From contig JAZGUH010000620.1 in NCBI GenBank assembly GCA_037893225.1, positions 212,533 through 276,532 on the forward strand: a stretch of DNA of 64,000 nucleotides, written 5' to 3'. Positions 1-11,500 of the stretch are shown here, piece by piece (within the stretch, counting starts at the first letter, position 1; every line of letters begins with the position of its first letter). The translations under genes were made by a program, and so were the position numbers. Source of the DNA: Hippasteria phrygiana. Its lineage: Eukaryota > Echinodermata > Asteroidea > Valvatida > Goniasteridae. The notes below the pieces were generated by a model. It did no database searches and was not told the DNA's origin. It saw only the letters and a program-made list of their open reading frames with translations.

Positions 1-46
1 ATGTCAAAATTACTGAATTTGGTTGATATTTCATGCAATTATGAAT
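1..46. other. Phased A/T tracts, likely bent DNA (repeated in every monomer)
   Basis: AAAATT at 6-11, AATTT at 16-20, ATATTT at 26-31 and AATTAT at 37-42 have centres about 10 bp apart, close to one helical turn. This stretch is nearly invariant across the array. Phased A/T tracts are known to bend DNA and are common in satellites; bending here is inferred, not measured. Confidence 0.55.
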
Positions 47-232
47 GAGTAAAGCAAGTCCATACCCCAGGGAATTTGACAGGCATGGAGCAATAAATAA
101 GAGGTAATCTGCACACAGATGGTGGCCGGGAAGAAAATAAACATTGCGAGGTTTGAATTTTCTCCACAAGTGTTAACTCTAAGAAGCCGCCGATAATTGC
201 AACATGTAGCGCCAGATCTAAGCTATCCATAC
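1..232. repeat. Reference monomer, GAGG class, 232 bp
   Basis: This is the first complete unit and defines the numbering used here. It carries the GAGG variant: AGGCATGG at 81-88, AATAAGAGG ending at 104, ATCT at 107-110, GGTGGCCGGG at 121-130 and GTGTTAAC at 170-177. The class recurs throughout, for example at 1855-2086, 2550-2781, 16680-16911 and 16912-17143. Fixed landmarks are AATAAA at 92-97 and 136-141, AGATCT at 214-219, and ACATGT at 202-207 and again across the junction (231 to 4 of the next unit). Confidence 0.95.
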
Positions 233-236
233 ATGT
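202..236. other. Paired ACATGT palindromes flanking the BglII site
   Basis: ACATGT occurs at 202-207 and again at 231-236, across the monomer junction, 29 bp apart. Between them is TAGC, 11 bases, GCTA, enclosing AGATCT. The arrangement repeats in nearly all monomers. It could be a paired binding site, but no protein is suggested by the sequence. Confidence 0.4.
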
Positions 237-696
237 CAAAATTACTGAATTTGGTTGATATTTCATGCAATTATGAATGAGTAAAGCAAGTCCATACCCC
301 AGGGAATTTGACAGGCATGGAGCAATAAATAGACGGTAATATGCACACAGATGTTGGCCGGAAAGAAAATAAACATTGCGAGGTTTGAATTTTCTCCACA
401 AGTTTTAACTCTAAGAAGCCGCCGATAATTGCAACATGTAGCGCCAGATCTAAGCTATCCATACATGTCAAAATTACTGAATTTGGTTGATATTTCATGC
501 AATTATGAATGAGTAAAGCAAGTCCATACCCCAGGGAATTTGACATGCATGGAGCAATAAATAGACGGTAATATGCACACAGATGTTGGCCGGAAAGAAA
601 ATAAACATTGCGAGGTTTGAATTTTCTCCACAAGTTTTAACTCTAAGAAGCCGCCGATAATTGCAACATGTAGCGCCAGATCTAAGCTATCCATAC

Positions 697-927
697 ATGT
701 CAAAATTACTGAATTTGGTTGATATTTCATGCAATTATGAATGAGTAAAGCAAGTCATACCCCAGGGAATTTGACATGCATGGAGCAATCAATAGAAGGT
801 AATATGCACACAGATGTTGGCCGGAAAGAAAATAAACATTGCGAGGTTTGAATTTTCTCCACAAGTTTTAACTCTAAGAAGCCGCCGATAATTGCAACAT
901 GTAGCGCCAGATCTAAGCTATCCATAC
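697..927. repeat. 231-bp monomer class (one C missing at positions 60/61)
   Basis: This unit reads AAGTCATACC where the standard unit reads AAGTCCATACC, which makes it 231 bp. I counted 81 units of this class. The deletion is usually linked to AGAAGGTAATAT at about 99-110, so the class is one lineage rather than recurrent errors. This example and those at about 3246, 6025, 9731, 13669, 20620 and 23631 also carry AATCAATAG (A95C). The class is spaced mostly 463, 695 or 927 bp apart (2, 3 or 4 monomers), making it the clearest marker of higher-order structure. Confidence 0.95.
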
Positions 928-1159
928 ATGTCAAAATTACTGAATTTGGTTGATATTTCATGCAATTATGAATGAGTAAAGCAAGTCCATACCCCAGGGA
1001 ATTTGACATGCATGGAGCAATAAATAGACGGTAACATGTACACAGATGTTGGCCGGGAAGAAAATAAACATTGCGAGGTTTGAATTTTCTCCACAAGTGT
1101 TAACTCTAAGAAGCCGCCGATAATTGCAACATGTAGCGCCAGATCTAAGCTATCCATAC
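928..1159. repeat. Monomer of the ACATGTAC class (three ACATGT palindromes)
   Basis: Positions 105-116 read TAACATGTACAC instead of TAATATGCACAC. This creates an ACATGT at 107-112 overlapping TGTACA at 110-115, in addition to the two ACATGT sites present in every monomer. It also has ATGCATGG at 81-88 (G82T). The class is frequent in all domains. Later subtypes carry CACGG (T86C), for example 3477-3708. Confidence 0.9.
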
Positions 1160-1391
1160 ATGTCAAAATCACTGAATTTGGTTGATATTTCATGCAATTA
1201 TGAATGAGTAAAGCTAGTCCATACCCCAGGGAATTTGACAGGCATGGAGCAATAAATAAAAGGTAATCTGCACACAGATGGTGGCCGGAAAGAAAATAAA
1301 CATTGCGAGGTTTGAATTTTCTCCACAAGTTTTAACTCTAAGAAGCCGCCGATAATTGCAACATGTAGCGCCAGATCTAAGCTATCCATAC
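1160..1391. repeat. Monomer of the CTAG class
   Basis: This unit reads AAAGCTAGTCC at 51-61 (A56T), creating a CTAG, followed by AATAAAAGGTAATCT and GGTGGCCGGAAAG. Copies occur near 1213, 4688, 5383, 8395, 9089, 13028, 19283, 21831 and 22526, all in the first 23 kb, plus one isolated copy near 56351. It also carries T11C (AAAATCACTG), shared with the matching unit at about 19229. Confidence 0.9.
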
Positions 1392-2781
1392 ATGTCAAAA
1401 TTACTGAATTTGGTTGATATTTCATGCAATTATGAATGAGTAAAGCAAGTCCATATCCCAGGGAATTTGACATGCATGGAGCAATAAATAGACGGTAATA
1501 TGCACACAGATGTTGGCCGGAAAGAAAATAAACATTGCGAGGTTTGAATTTTCTCCACAAGTGTTAACTCTAAGAAGCCGCCGATAATTGCAACATGTAG
1601 CGCCAGATCTAAGCTATCCATACATCTCAAAATTACTGAATTTGGTTGATATTTCATGCAATTATGAATGAGTAAAGCAAGTCATACCCCAGGGAATTTG
1701 ACAGGCATGGAGCAATAAATAGAAGGTAATATGCACACAGATGTTGGCCGGAAAGAAAATAAACATTGCGAGGTTTGAATTTTCTCCACAAGTTTTAACT
1801 CTAAGAAGCCGCCGATAATTGCAACATGTAGCGCCAGATCTAAGCTATCCATACATGTCAAAATTACTGAATTTGGTTGATATTTCATGCAATTATGAAT
1901 GAGTAAAGCAAGTCCATACCCCAGGGAATTTGACAGGCATGGAGCAATAAATAAGAGGTAATCTGCACACAGATGGTGGCCGGGAAGAAAATAAACATTG
2001 CGAGGTTTGAATTTTCTCCACAAGTGTTAACTCTAAGAAGCCGCCGATAATTGCAACATGTAGCGCCAGATCTAAGCTATCCATACATGTCAAAATTACT
2101 GAATTTGGTTGATATTTCATGCAATTATGAATGAGTAAAGCAAGTCCATATCCCAGGGAATTTGACATGCATGGAGCAATAAATAGACGGTAATATGCAC
2201 ACAGATGTTGGCCGGAAAGAAAATAAACATTGCGAGGTTTGAATTTTCTCCACAAGTGTTAACTCTAAGAAGCCGCCGATAATTGCAACATGTAGCGCCA
2301 GATCTAAGCTATCCATACATCTCAAAATTACTGAATTTGGTTGATATTTCATGCAATTATGAATGAGTAAAGCAAGTCATACCCCAGGGAATTTGACAGG
2401 CATGGAGCAATAAATAGAAGGTAATATGCACACAGATGTTGGCCGGAAAGAAAATAAACATTGCGAGGTTTGAATTTTCTCCACAAGTTTTAACTCTAAG
2501 AAGCCGCCGATAATTGCAACATGTAGCGCCAGATCTAAGCTATCCATACATGTCAAAATTACTGAATTTGGTTGATATTTCATGCAATTATGAATGAGTA
2601 AAGCAAGTCCATACCCCAGGGAATTTGACAGGCATGGAGCAATAAATAAGAGGTAATCTGCACACAGATGGTGGCCGGGAAGAAAATAAACATTGCGAGG
2701 TTTGAATTTTCTCCACAAGTGTTAACTCTAAGAAGCCGCCGATAATTGCAACATGTAGCGCCAGATCTAAGCTATCCATAC
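1392..2781. repeat. Tandem trimer, 2 x 695 bp
   Basis: Units 1392-2086 and 2087-2781 repeat the order: ATATCCCAGG/TACATCTCAAAA unit, 231-bp unit, GAGG unit. The private marker CCATATCCC appears near 1452 and 2147 and nowhere else except near 19523, in the paralogous region. That region has only one copy of the trimer. Confidence 0.88.
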
Positions 2782-3476
2782 ATGTCAAAATTACTGAATT
2801 TGGTTGATATTTCATGCAATTATGAATGAGTAAAGCAAGTCCATACCCCAGGGAATTTGACAGGCATGGAGCAATAAATAGACGGTAATATGCACACAGA
2901 TGTTGGCCGGAAAGAAAATAAACATTGCGAGGTTTGAATTTTCTCCACAAGTTTTAACTCTAAGAAGCCGCCGATAATTGCAACATGTAGCGCCAGATCT
3001 AAGCTATCCATACATGTCAAAATTACTGAATTTGGTTGATATTTCATGCAATTATGAATGAGTAAAGCAAGTCCATACCCCAGGGAATTTGACATGCATG
3101 GAGCAATAAATAGACGGTAATATGCACACAGATGTTGGCCGGAAAGAAAATAAACATTGCGAGGTTTGAATTTTCTCCACAAGTTTTAACTCTAAGAAGC
3201 CGCCGATAATTGCAACATGTAGCGCCAGATCTAAGCTATCCATACATGTCAAAATTACTGAATTTGGTTGATATTTCATGCAATTATGAATGAGTAAAGC
3301 AAGTCATACCCCAGGGAATTTGACATGCATGGAGCAATCAATAGAAGGTAATATGCACACAGATGTTGGCCGGAAAGAAAATAAACATTGCGAGGTTTGA
3401 ATTTTCTCCACAAGTTTTAACTCTAAGAAGCCGCCGATAATTGCAACATGTAGCGCCAGATCTAAGCTATCCGTAC

Positions 3477-3708
3477 ATGTCAAAATTACTGAATTTGATT
3501 GATATTTCATGCAATTATGAATGAGTAAAGCAAGTCCATACCCCAGGGAATTTGACATGCACGGAGCAATAAATAGACGGTAACATGTACACAGATGTTG
3601 GCCGGAAAGAAAATAAACATTGCGAGGTTTGAATTTTCTCCACAAGTTTTAACTCTAAGAAGCCGCCGATAATTGCAACATGTAGCGCCAGATCTAAGCT
3701 ATCCATAC
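3477..3708. repeat. Monomer of the GCACGG class
   Basis: This unit has ATGCACGGAG at 81-90 (T86C) together with the ACATGTAC block at 107-114. This copy also has GAATTTGATTG (G22A) and follows a unit ending TCCGTAC (A229G). The same linked pair recurs in the duplicated copies near 6256, 9962, 13900, 20851 and 23862. From about 26 kb onward T86C becomes common without G22A. Confidence 0.88.
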
Positions 3709-4171
3709 ATGTCAAACTTACTGAATTTGGTTGATATTTCATGCAATTATGAATGAGTAAAGCAAGTCCATACCCCAGGGAATTTGACATGCATGGAGCA
3801 ATAAATAGACGGTAACATGTACACAGATGTTGGCCGGAAAGAAAATAAACATTGCGAGGTTTGAATTTTCTCCACAAGTTTTAACTCTAAGAAGCCGCCG
3901 ATAATTGCAACATGTAGCGCCAGATCTAAGCTATCCATACATGTCAAAATTACTGAATTTGGTTGATATTTCATGCAATTATGAATGAGTAAAGCAAGTC
4001 ATACCCCAGGGAATTTGACAGGCATGGAGCAATAAATAGAAGGTAATATGCACACAGATGTTGGCCGGAAAGAAAATAAACATTGCGAGGTTTGAATTTT
4101 CTCCACAAGTTTTAACTCTAAGAAGCCGCCGATAATTGCAACATGTAGCGCCAGATCTAAGCTATCCATAC

Positions 4172-4402
4172 ATGTCAAAATTACTGAATTTGGTTGATAT
4201 TTCATGCAATTATGAATGAGTAAAGCAAGTCCATACCCAGGGAATTTGACATGCATGGAGCAATAAATAGACGGTAACATGTACACAGATGTTGGCCGGG
4301 AAGAAAATAAACATTGCGAGGTTTGAATTTTCTCCACAAGTGTTAACTCTAAGAAGCCGCCGATAATTGCAACATGTAGCGCCAGATCTAAGCTATCCAT
4401 AC
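4172..4402. repeat. 231-bp monomer with an independent deletion (CCCC to CCC)
   Basis: This unit reads CCATACCCAGGG, losing a C from the C4 run at 65-68 instead of from the CC at 60/61. Only three copies exist: here (near 4235), near 7941 and near 21613. The first two are 3,706 bp apart, as expected for copies made by the block duplication. This is a second, independent one-base length variant. Confidence 0.92.
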
Positions 4403-4866
4403 ATGTCAAAATTACTGAATTTGGTTGATATTTCATGCAATTATGAATGAGTAAAGCAAGTCCATACCCCAGGGAATTTGACATGCATGGAGCAATAAAT
4501 AGACGGTAACATGTACACAGATGTTGGCCGGAAAGAAAATAAACATTGCGAGGTTTGAATTTTCTCCACAAGTTTTAACTCTAAGAAGCCGCCGATAATT
4601 GCAACATGTAGCGCCAGATCTAAGCTATCCATACATGTCAAAATTACTGAATTTGGTTGATATTTCATGCAATTATGAATGAGTAAAGCTAGTCCATACC
4701 CCAGGGAATTTGACAGGCATGGAGCAATAAATAAAAGGTAATCTGCACACAGATGGTGGCCGGAAAGAAAATAAACATTGCGAGGTTTGAATTTTCTCCA
4801 CAAGTTTTAACTCTAAGAAGCCGCCGATAATTGCAACATGTAGCGCCAGATCTAAGCTATCCATAC

Positions 4867-5097
4867 ATGTCAAAATTACTGAATTTGGTTGATATTTCAT
4901 GCAATTATGAATGAGTAAAGCAAGTCATACCCCAGGGAATTTGACAGGCATGGAGCAATAAATAGAAGGTAATATGCACACAGATGTTGGCCGGAAAGAA
5001 AATATACATTGCGAGGTTTGAATTTTCTCCACAAGTTTTAACTCTAAGAAGCCGCCGATAATTGCAACATGTAGCGCCAGATCTAAGCTATCCATAC
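4867..5097. repeat. 231-bp monomer of the A140T class
   Basis: A 231-bp unit with AAAATATACATT at about 134-145 (A140T), which destroys the second AATAAA. Further copies occur near 8573, 11353, 12511, 15291, 16449, 17839, 22009 and 22704, then at 37993, 42397, 46105, 50275, 56530, 58153, 60704 and 63023. It often sits at the boundary of a duplicated block. Confidence 0.88.
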
Positions 5098-8000
5098 ATG
5101 TCAAAATTACTGAATTTGGTTGATATTTCATGCAATTATGAATGAGTAAAGCAAGTCCATACCCCAGAGAATTTGACATGCATGGAGCAATAAATAGACG
5201 GTAACATGTACACAGATGTTGGCCGGAAAGAAAATAAACATTGCGAGGTTTGAATTTTCTCCACAAGTTTTAACTCTAAGAAGCCGCCGATAATTGCAAC
5301 ATGTAGCGCCAGATCTAAGCTATCCATACATGTCAAAATTACTGAATTTGGTTGATATTTCATGCAATTATGAATGAGTAAAGCTAGTCCATACCCCAGG
5401 GAATTTGACAGGCATGGAGCAATAAATAAAAGGTAATCTGCACACAGATGGTGGCCGGAAAGAAAATAAACATTGCGAGGTTTGAATTTTCTCCACAAGT
5501 TTTAACTCTAAGAAGCCGCCGATAATTGCAACATGTAGCGCCAGATCTAAGCTATCCATACATGTCAAAATTACTGAATTTGGTTGATATTTCATGCAAT
5601 TATGAATGAGTAAAGCAAGTCATACCCCAGGGAATTTGACAGGCATGGAGCAATAAATAGAAGGTAATATGCACACAGATGTTGGCCGGAAAGAAAATAA
5701 ACATTGCGAGGTTTGAATTTTCTCCACAAGTTTTAACTCTAAGAAGCCGCCGATAATTGCAACATGTAGCGCCAGATCTAAGCTATCCATACATGTCAAA
5801 ATTACTGAATTTGGTTGATATTTCATGCAATTATGAATGAGTAAAGCAAGTCCATACCCCAGGGAATTTGACATGCATGGAGCAATAAATAGACGGTAAT
5901 ATGCACACAGATGTTGGCCGGAAAGAAAATAAACATTGCGAGGTTTGAATTTTCTCCACAAGTTTTAACTCTAAGAAGCCGCCGATAATTGCAACATGTA
6001 GCGCCAGATCTAAGCTATCCATACATGTCAAAATTACTGAATTTGGTTGATATTTCATGCAATTATGAATGAGTAAAGCAAGTCATACCCCAGGGAATTT
6101 GACATGCATGGAGCAATCAATAGAAGGTAATATGCACACAGATGTTGGCCGGAAAGAAAATAAACATTGCGAGGTTTGAATTTTCTCCACAAGTTTTAAC
6201 TCTAAGAAGCCGCCGATAATTGCAACATGTAGCGCCAGATCTAAGCTATCCGTACATGTCAAAATTACTGAATTTGATTGATATTTCATGCAATTATGAA
6301 TGAGTAAAGCAAGTCCATACCCCAGGGAATTTGACATGCACGGAGCAATAAATAGACGGTAACATGTACACAGATGTTGGCCGGAAAGAAAATAAACATT
6401 GCGAGGTTTGAATTTTCTCCACAAGTTTTAACTCTAAGAAGCCGCCGATAATTGCAACATGTAGCGCCAGATCTAAGCTATCCATACATGTCAAACTTAC
6501 TGAATTTGGTTGATATTTCATGCAATTATGAATGAGTAAAGCAAGTCCATACCCCAGGGAATTTGACATGCATGGAGCAATAAATAGACGGTAACATGTA
6601 CACAGATGTTGGCCGGAAAGAAAATAAACATTGCGAGGTTTGAATTTTCTCCACAAGTTTTAACTCTAAGAAGCCGCCGATAATTGCAACATGTAGCGCC
6701 AGATCTAAGCTATCCATACATGTCAAAATTACTGAATTTGGTTGATATTTCATGCAATTATGAATGAGTAAAGCAAGTCATACCCCAGGGAATTTGACAG
6801 GCATGGAGCAATAAATAGAAGGTAATATGCACACAGATGTTGGCCGGAAAGAAAATAAACATTGCGAGGTTTGAATTTTCTCCACAAGTTTTAACTCTAA
6901 GAAGCCGCCGATAATTGCAACATGTAGCGCCAGATCTAAGCTATCCATACATGTCAAAATTACTGAATTTGGTTGATATTTCATGCAATTATGAATGAGT
7001 AAAGCAAGTCCATACCCCAGGGAATTTGACAGGCATGGAGCAATAAATAAGAGGTAATCTGCACACAGATGGTGGCCGGGAAGAAAATAAACATTGCGAG
7101 GTTTGAATTTTCTCCACAAGTGTTAACTCTAAGAAGCCGCCGATAATTGCAACATGTAGCGCCAGATCTAAGCTATCCATACATGTCAAAATTACTTAAT
7201 TTGGTTGATATTTCATGCAATTATGAATGAGTAAAGCAAGTCCATACCCCAGGGAATTTGACAGGCATGGAGCAATAAATAGACGGTAACATGTACACAG
7301 ATGTTGGCCGGAAAGAAAATAAACATTGCGAGGTTTGAATTTTCTCCACAAGTTTTAACTCTAAGAAGCCGCCGATAATTGCAACATGTAGCGCCAGATC
7401 TAAGCTATCCATACATGTCAAAATCACTGAATTTGGTTGATATTTCATGCAATTATGAATGAGTAAAGCAAGTCCATACCCCAGGGAATTTGACATGCAT
7501 GGAGCAATAAATAGACGGTAACATGTACACAGATGTTGGCCGGAAAGAAAATAAACATTGCGAGGTTTGAATTTTCTCCACAAGTTTTAACTCTAAGAAG
7601 CCGCCGATAATTGCAACATGTAGCGCCAGATCTAAGCTATCCATACATGTCAAAATTACTGAATTTGGTTGATATTTCATGCAATTATGAATGAGTAAAG
7701 CAAGTCATACCCCAGGGAATTTGACAGGCATGGAGCAATAAATAGAAGGTAATATGCACACAGATGTTGGCCGGAAAGAAAATAAACATTGCGAGGTTTG
7801 AATTTTCTCCACAAGTTTTAACTCTAAGAAGCCGCCGATAATTGCAACATGTAGCGCCAGATCTAAGCTATCCATACATGTCAAAATTACTGAATTTGGT
7901 TGATATTTCATGCAATTATGAATGAGTAAAGCAAGTCCATACCCAGGGAATTTGACATGCATGGAGCAATAAATAGACGGTAACATGTACACAGATGTTG

Positions 8001-8572
8001 GCCGGGAAGAAAATAAACATTGCGAGGTTTGAATTTTCTCCACAAGTGTTAACTCTAAGAAGCCGCCGATAATTGCAACATGTAGCGCCAGATCTAAGCT
8101 ATCCATACATGTCAAAATTACTGAATTTGGTTGATATTTCATGCAATTATGAATGAGTAAAGCAAGTCCATACCCCAGGGAATTTGACATGCATGGAGCA
8201 ATAAATAGACGGTAACATGTACACAGATGTTGGCCGGAAAGAAAATAAACATTGCGAGGTTTGAATTTTCTCCACAAGTTTTAACTCTAAGAAGCCGCCG
8301 ATAATTGCAACATGTAGCGCCAGATCTAAGCTATCCATACATGTCAAAATTACTGAATTTGGTTGATATTTCATGCAATTATGAATGAGTAAAGCTAGTC
8401 CATACCCCAGGGAATTTGACAGGCATGGAGCAATAAATAAAAGGTAATCTGCACACAGATGGTGGCCGGAAAGAAAATAAACATTGCGAGGTTTGAATTT
8501 TCTCCACAAGTTTTAACTCTAAGAAGCCGCCGATAATTGCAACATGTAGCGCCAGATCTAAGCTATCCATAC

Positions 8573-11500
8573 ATGTCAAAATTACTGAATTTGGTTGATA
8601 TTTCATGCAATTATGAATGAGTAAAGCAAGTCATACCCCAGGGAATTTGACAGGCATGGAGCAATAAATAGAAGGTAATATGCACACAGATGTTGGCCGG
8701 AAAGAAAATATACATTGCGAGGTTTGAATTTTCTCCACAAGTTTTAACTCTAAGAAGCCGCCGATAATTGCAACATGTAGCGCCAGATCTAAGCTATCCA
8801 TACATGTCAAAATTACTGAATTTGGTTGATATTTCATGCAATTATGAATGAGTAAAGCAAGTCCATACCCCAGAGAATTTGACATGCATGGAGCAATAAA
8901 TAGACGGTAACATGTACACAGATGTTGGCCGGAAAGAAAATAAACATTGCGAGGTTTGAATTTTCTCCACAAGTTTTAACTCTAAGAAGCCGCCGATAAT
9001 TGCAACATGTAGCGCCAGATCTAAGCTATCCATACATGTCAAAATTACTGAATTTGGTTGATATTTCATGCAATTATGAATGAGTAAAGCTAGTCCATAC
9101 CCCAGGGAATTTGACAGGCATGGAGCAATAAATAAAAGGTAATCTGCACACAGATGGTGGCCGGAAAGAAAATAAACATTGCGAGGTTTGAATTTTCTCC
9201 ACAAGTTTTAACTCTAAGAAGCCGCCGATAATTGCAACATGTAGCGCCAGATCTAAGCTATCCATACATGTCAAAATTACTGAATTTGGTTGATATTTCA
9301 TGCAATTATGAATGAGTAAAGCAAGTCATACCCCAGGGAATTTGACAGGCATGGAGCAATAAATAGAAGGTAATATGCACACAGATGTTGGCCGGAAAGA
9401 AAATAAACATTGCGAGGTTTGAATTTTCTCCACAAGTTTTAACTCTAAGAAGCCGCCGATAATTGCAACATGTAGCGCCAGATCTAAGCTATCCATACAT
9501 GTCAAAATTACTGAATTTGGTTGATATTTCATGCAATTATGAATGAGTAAAGCAAGTCCATACCCCAGGGAATTTGACATGCATGGAGCAATAAATAGAC
9601 GGTAATATGCACACAGATGTTGGCCGGAAAGAAAATAAACATTGCGAGGTTTGAATTTTCTCCACAAGTTTTAACTCTAAGAAGCCGCCGATAATTGCAA
9701 CATGTAGCGCCAGATCTAAGCTATCCATACATGTCAAAATTACTGAATTTGGTTGATATTTCATGCAATTATGAATGAGTAAAGCAAGTCATACCCCAGG
9801 GAATTTGACATGCATGGAGCAATCAATAGAAGGTAATATGCACACAGATGTTGGCCGGAAAGAAAATAAACATTGCGAGGTTTGAATTTTCTCCACAAGT
9901 TTTAACTCTAAGAAGCCGCCGATAATTGCAACATGTAGCGCCAGATCTAAGCTATCCGTACATGTCAAAATTACTGAATTTGATTGATATTTCATGCAAT
10001 TATGAATGAGTAAAGCAAGTCCATACCCCAGGGAATTTGACATGCACGGAGCAATAAATAGACGGTAACATGTACACAGATGTTGGCCGGAAAGAAAATA
10101 AACATTGCGAGGTTTGAATTTTCTCCACAAGTTTTAACTCTAAGAAGCCGCCGATAATTGCAACATGTAGCGCCAGATCTAAGCTATCCATACATGTCAA
10201 ACTTACTGAATTTGGTTGATATTTCATGCAATTATGAATGAGTAAAGCAAGTCCATACCCCAGGGAATTTGACATGCATGGAGCAATAAATAGACGGTAA
10301 CATGTACACAGATGTTGGCCGGAAAGAAAATAAACATTGCGAGGTTTGAATTTTCTCCACAAGTTTTAACTCTAAGAAGCCGCCGATAATTGCAACATGT
10401 AGCGCCAGATCTAAGCTATCCATACATGTCAAAATTACTGAATTTGGTTGATATTTCATGCAATTATGAATGAGTAAAGCAAGTCATACCCCAGGGAATT
10501 TGACAGGCATGGAGCAATAAATAGAAGGTAATATGCACACAGATGTTGGCCGGAAAGAAAATAAACATTGCGAGGTTTGAATTTTCTCCACAAGTTTTAA
10601 CTCTAAGAAGCCGCCGATAATTGCAACATGTAGCGCCAGATCTAAGCTATCCATACATGTCAAAATTACTGAATTTGGTTGATATTTCATGCAATTATGA
10701 ATGAGTAAAGCAAGTCCATACCCCAGGGAATTTGACAGGCATGGAGCAATAAATAAGAGGTAATATGCACACAGGTGGTGGCCGGGAAGAAAATAAACAT
10801 TGCGAGGTTTGAATTTTCTCCACAAGTGTTAACTCTAAGAAGCCGCCGATAATTGCAACATGTAGCGCCAGATCTAAGCTATCCATACATGTCAAAATTA
10901 CTTAATTTGGTTGATATTTCATGCAATTATGAATGAGTAAAGCAAGTCCATACCCCAGGGAATTTGACAGGCATGGAGCAATAAATAGACGGTAACATGT
11001 ACACAGATGTTGGCCGGAAAGAAAATAAACATTGCGAGGTTTGAATTTTCTCCACAAGTTTTAACTCTAAGAAGCCGCCGATAATTGCAACATGTAGCGC
11101 CAGATCTAAGCTATCCATACATGTCAAAATCACTGAATTTGGTTGATATTTCATGCAATTATGAATGAGTAAAGCAAGTCCATACCCCAGAGAATTTGAC
11201 ATGCATGGAGCAATAAATAGACGGTAACATGTACACAGATGTTGGCCGGAAAGAAAATAAACATTGCGAGGTTTGAATTTTCTCCACAAGTTTTAACTCT
11301 AAGAAGCCGCCGATAATTGCAACATGTAGCGCCAGATCTAAGCTATCCATACATGTCAAAATTACTGAATTTGGTTGATATTTCATGCAATTATGAATGA
11401 GTAAAGCAAGTCATACCCCAGGGAATTTGACAGGCATGGAGCAATAAATAGAAGGTAATATGCACACAGATGTTGGCCGGAAAGAAAATATACATTGCGA

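Larger units (their letters stand above)
3941..11352. repeat. 16-mer tandem duplication, period 3,706 bp
   Basis: Copies are 3941-7646 and 7647-11352. The rare CCC-deletion unit, the CTAG units, the A140T unit and the A95C/G22A pair all recur at +3,706. The few differences I noted lie late in the block: the second copy has TAATATGCACACAGGTGG near 10763-10780 where the first has TAATCTGCACACAGATGG, and CCCAGAGAAT near 11187 where the first has CCCAGGGAAT. Confidence 0.9.

Noticed and set aside
92..141. Polyadenylation signals (AATAAA at monomer positions 92-97 and 136-141)
   Set aside because: They recur in most monomers without any gene, and are expected by chance in A/T-rich DNA. A140T units lose the second one.
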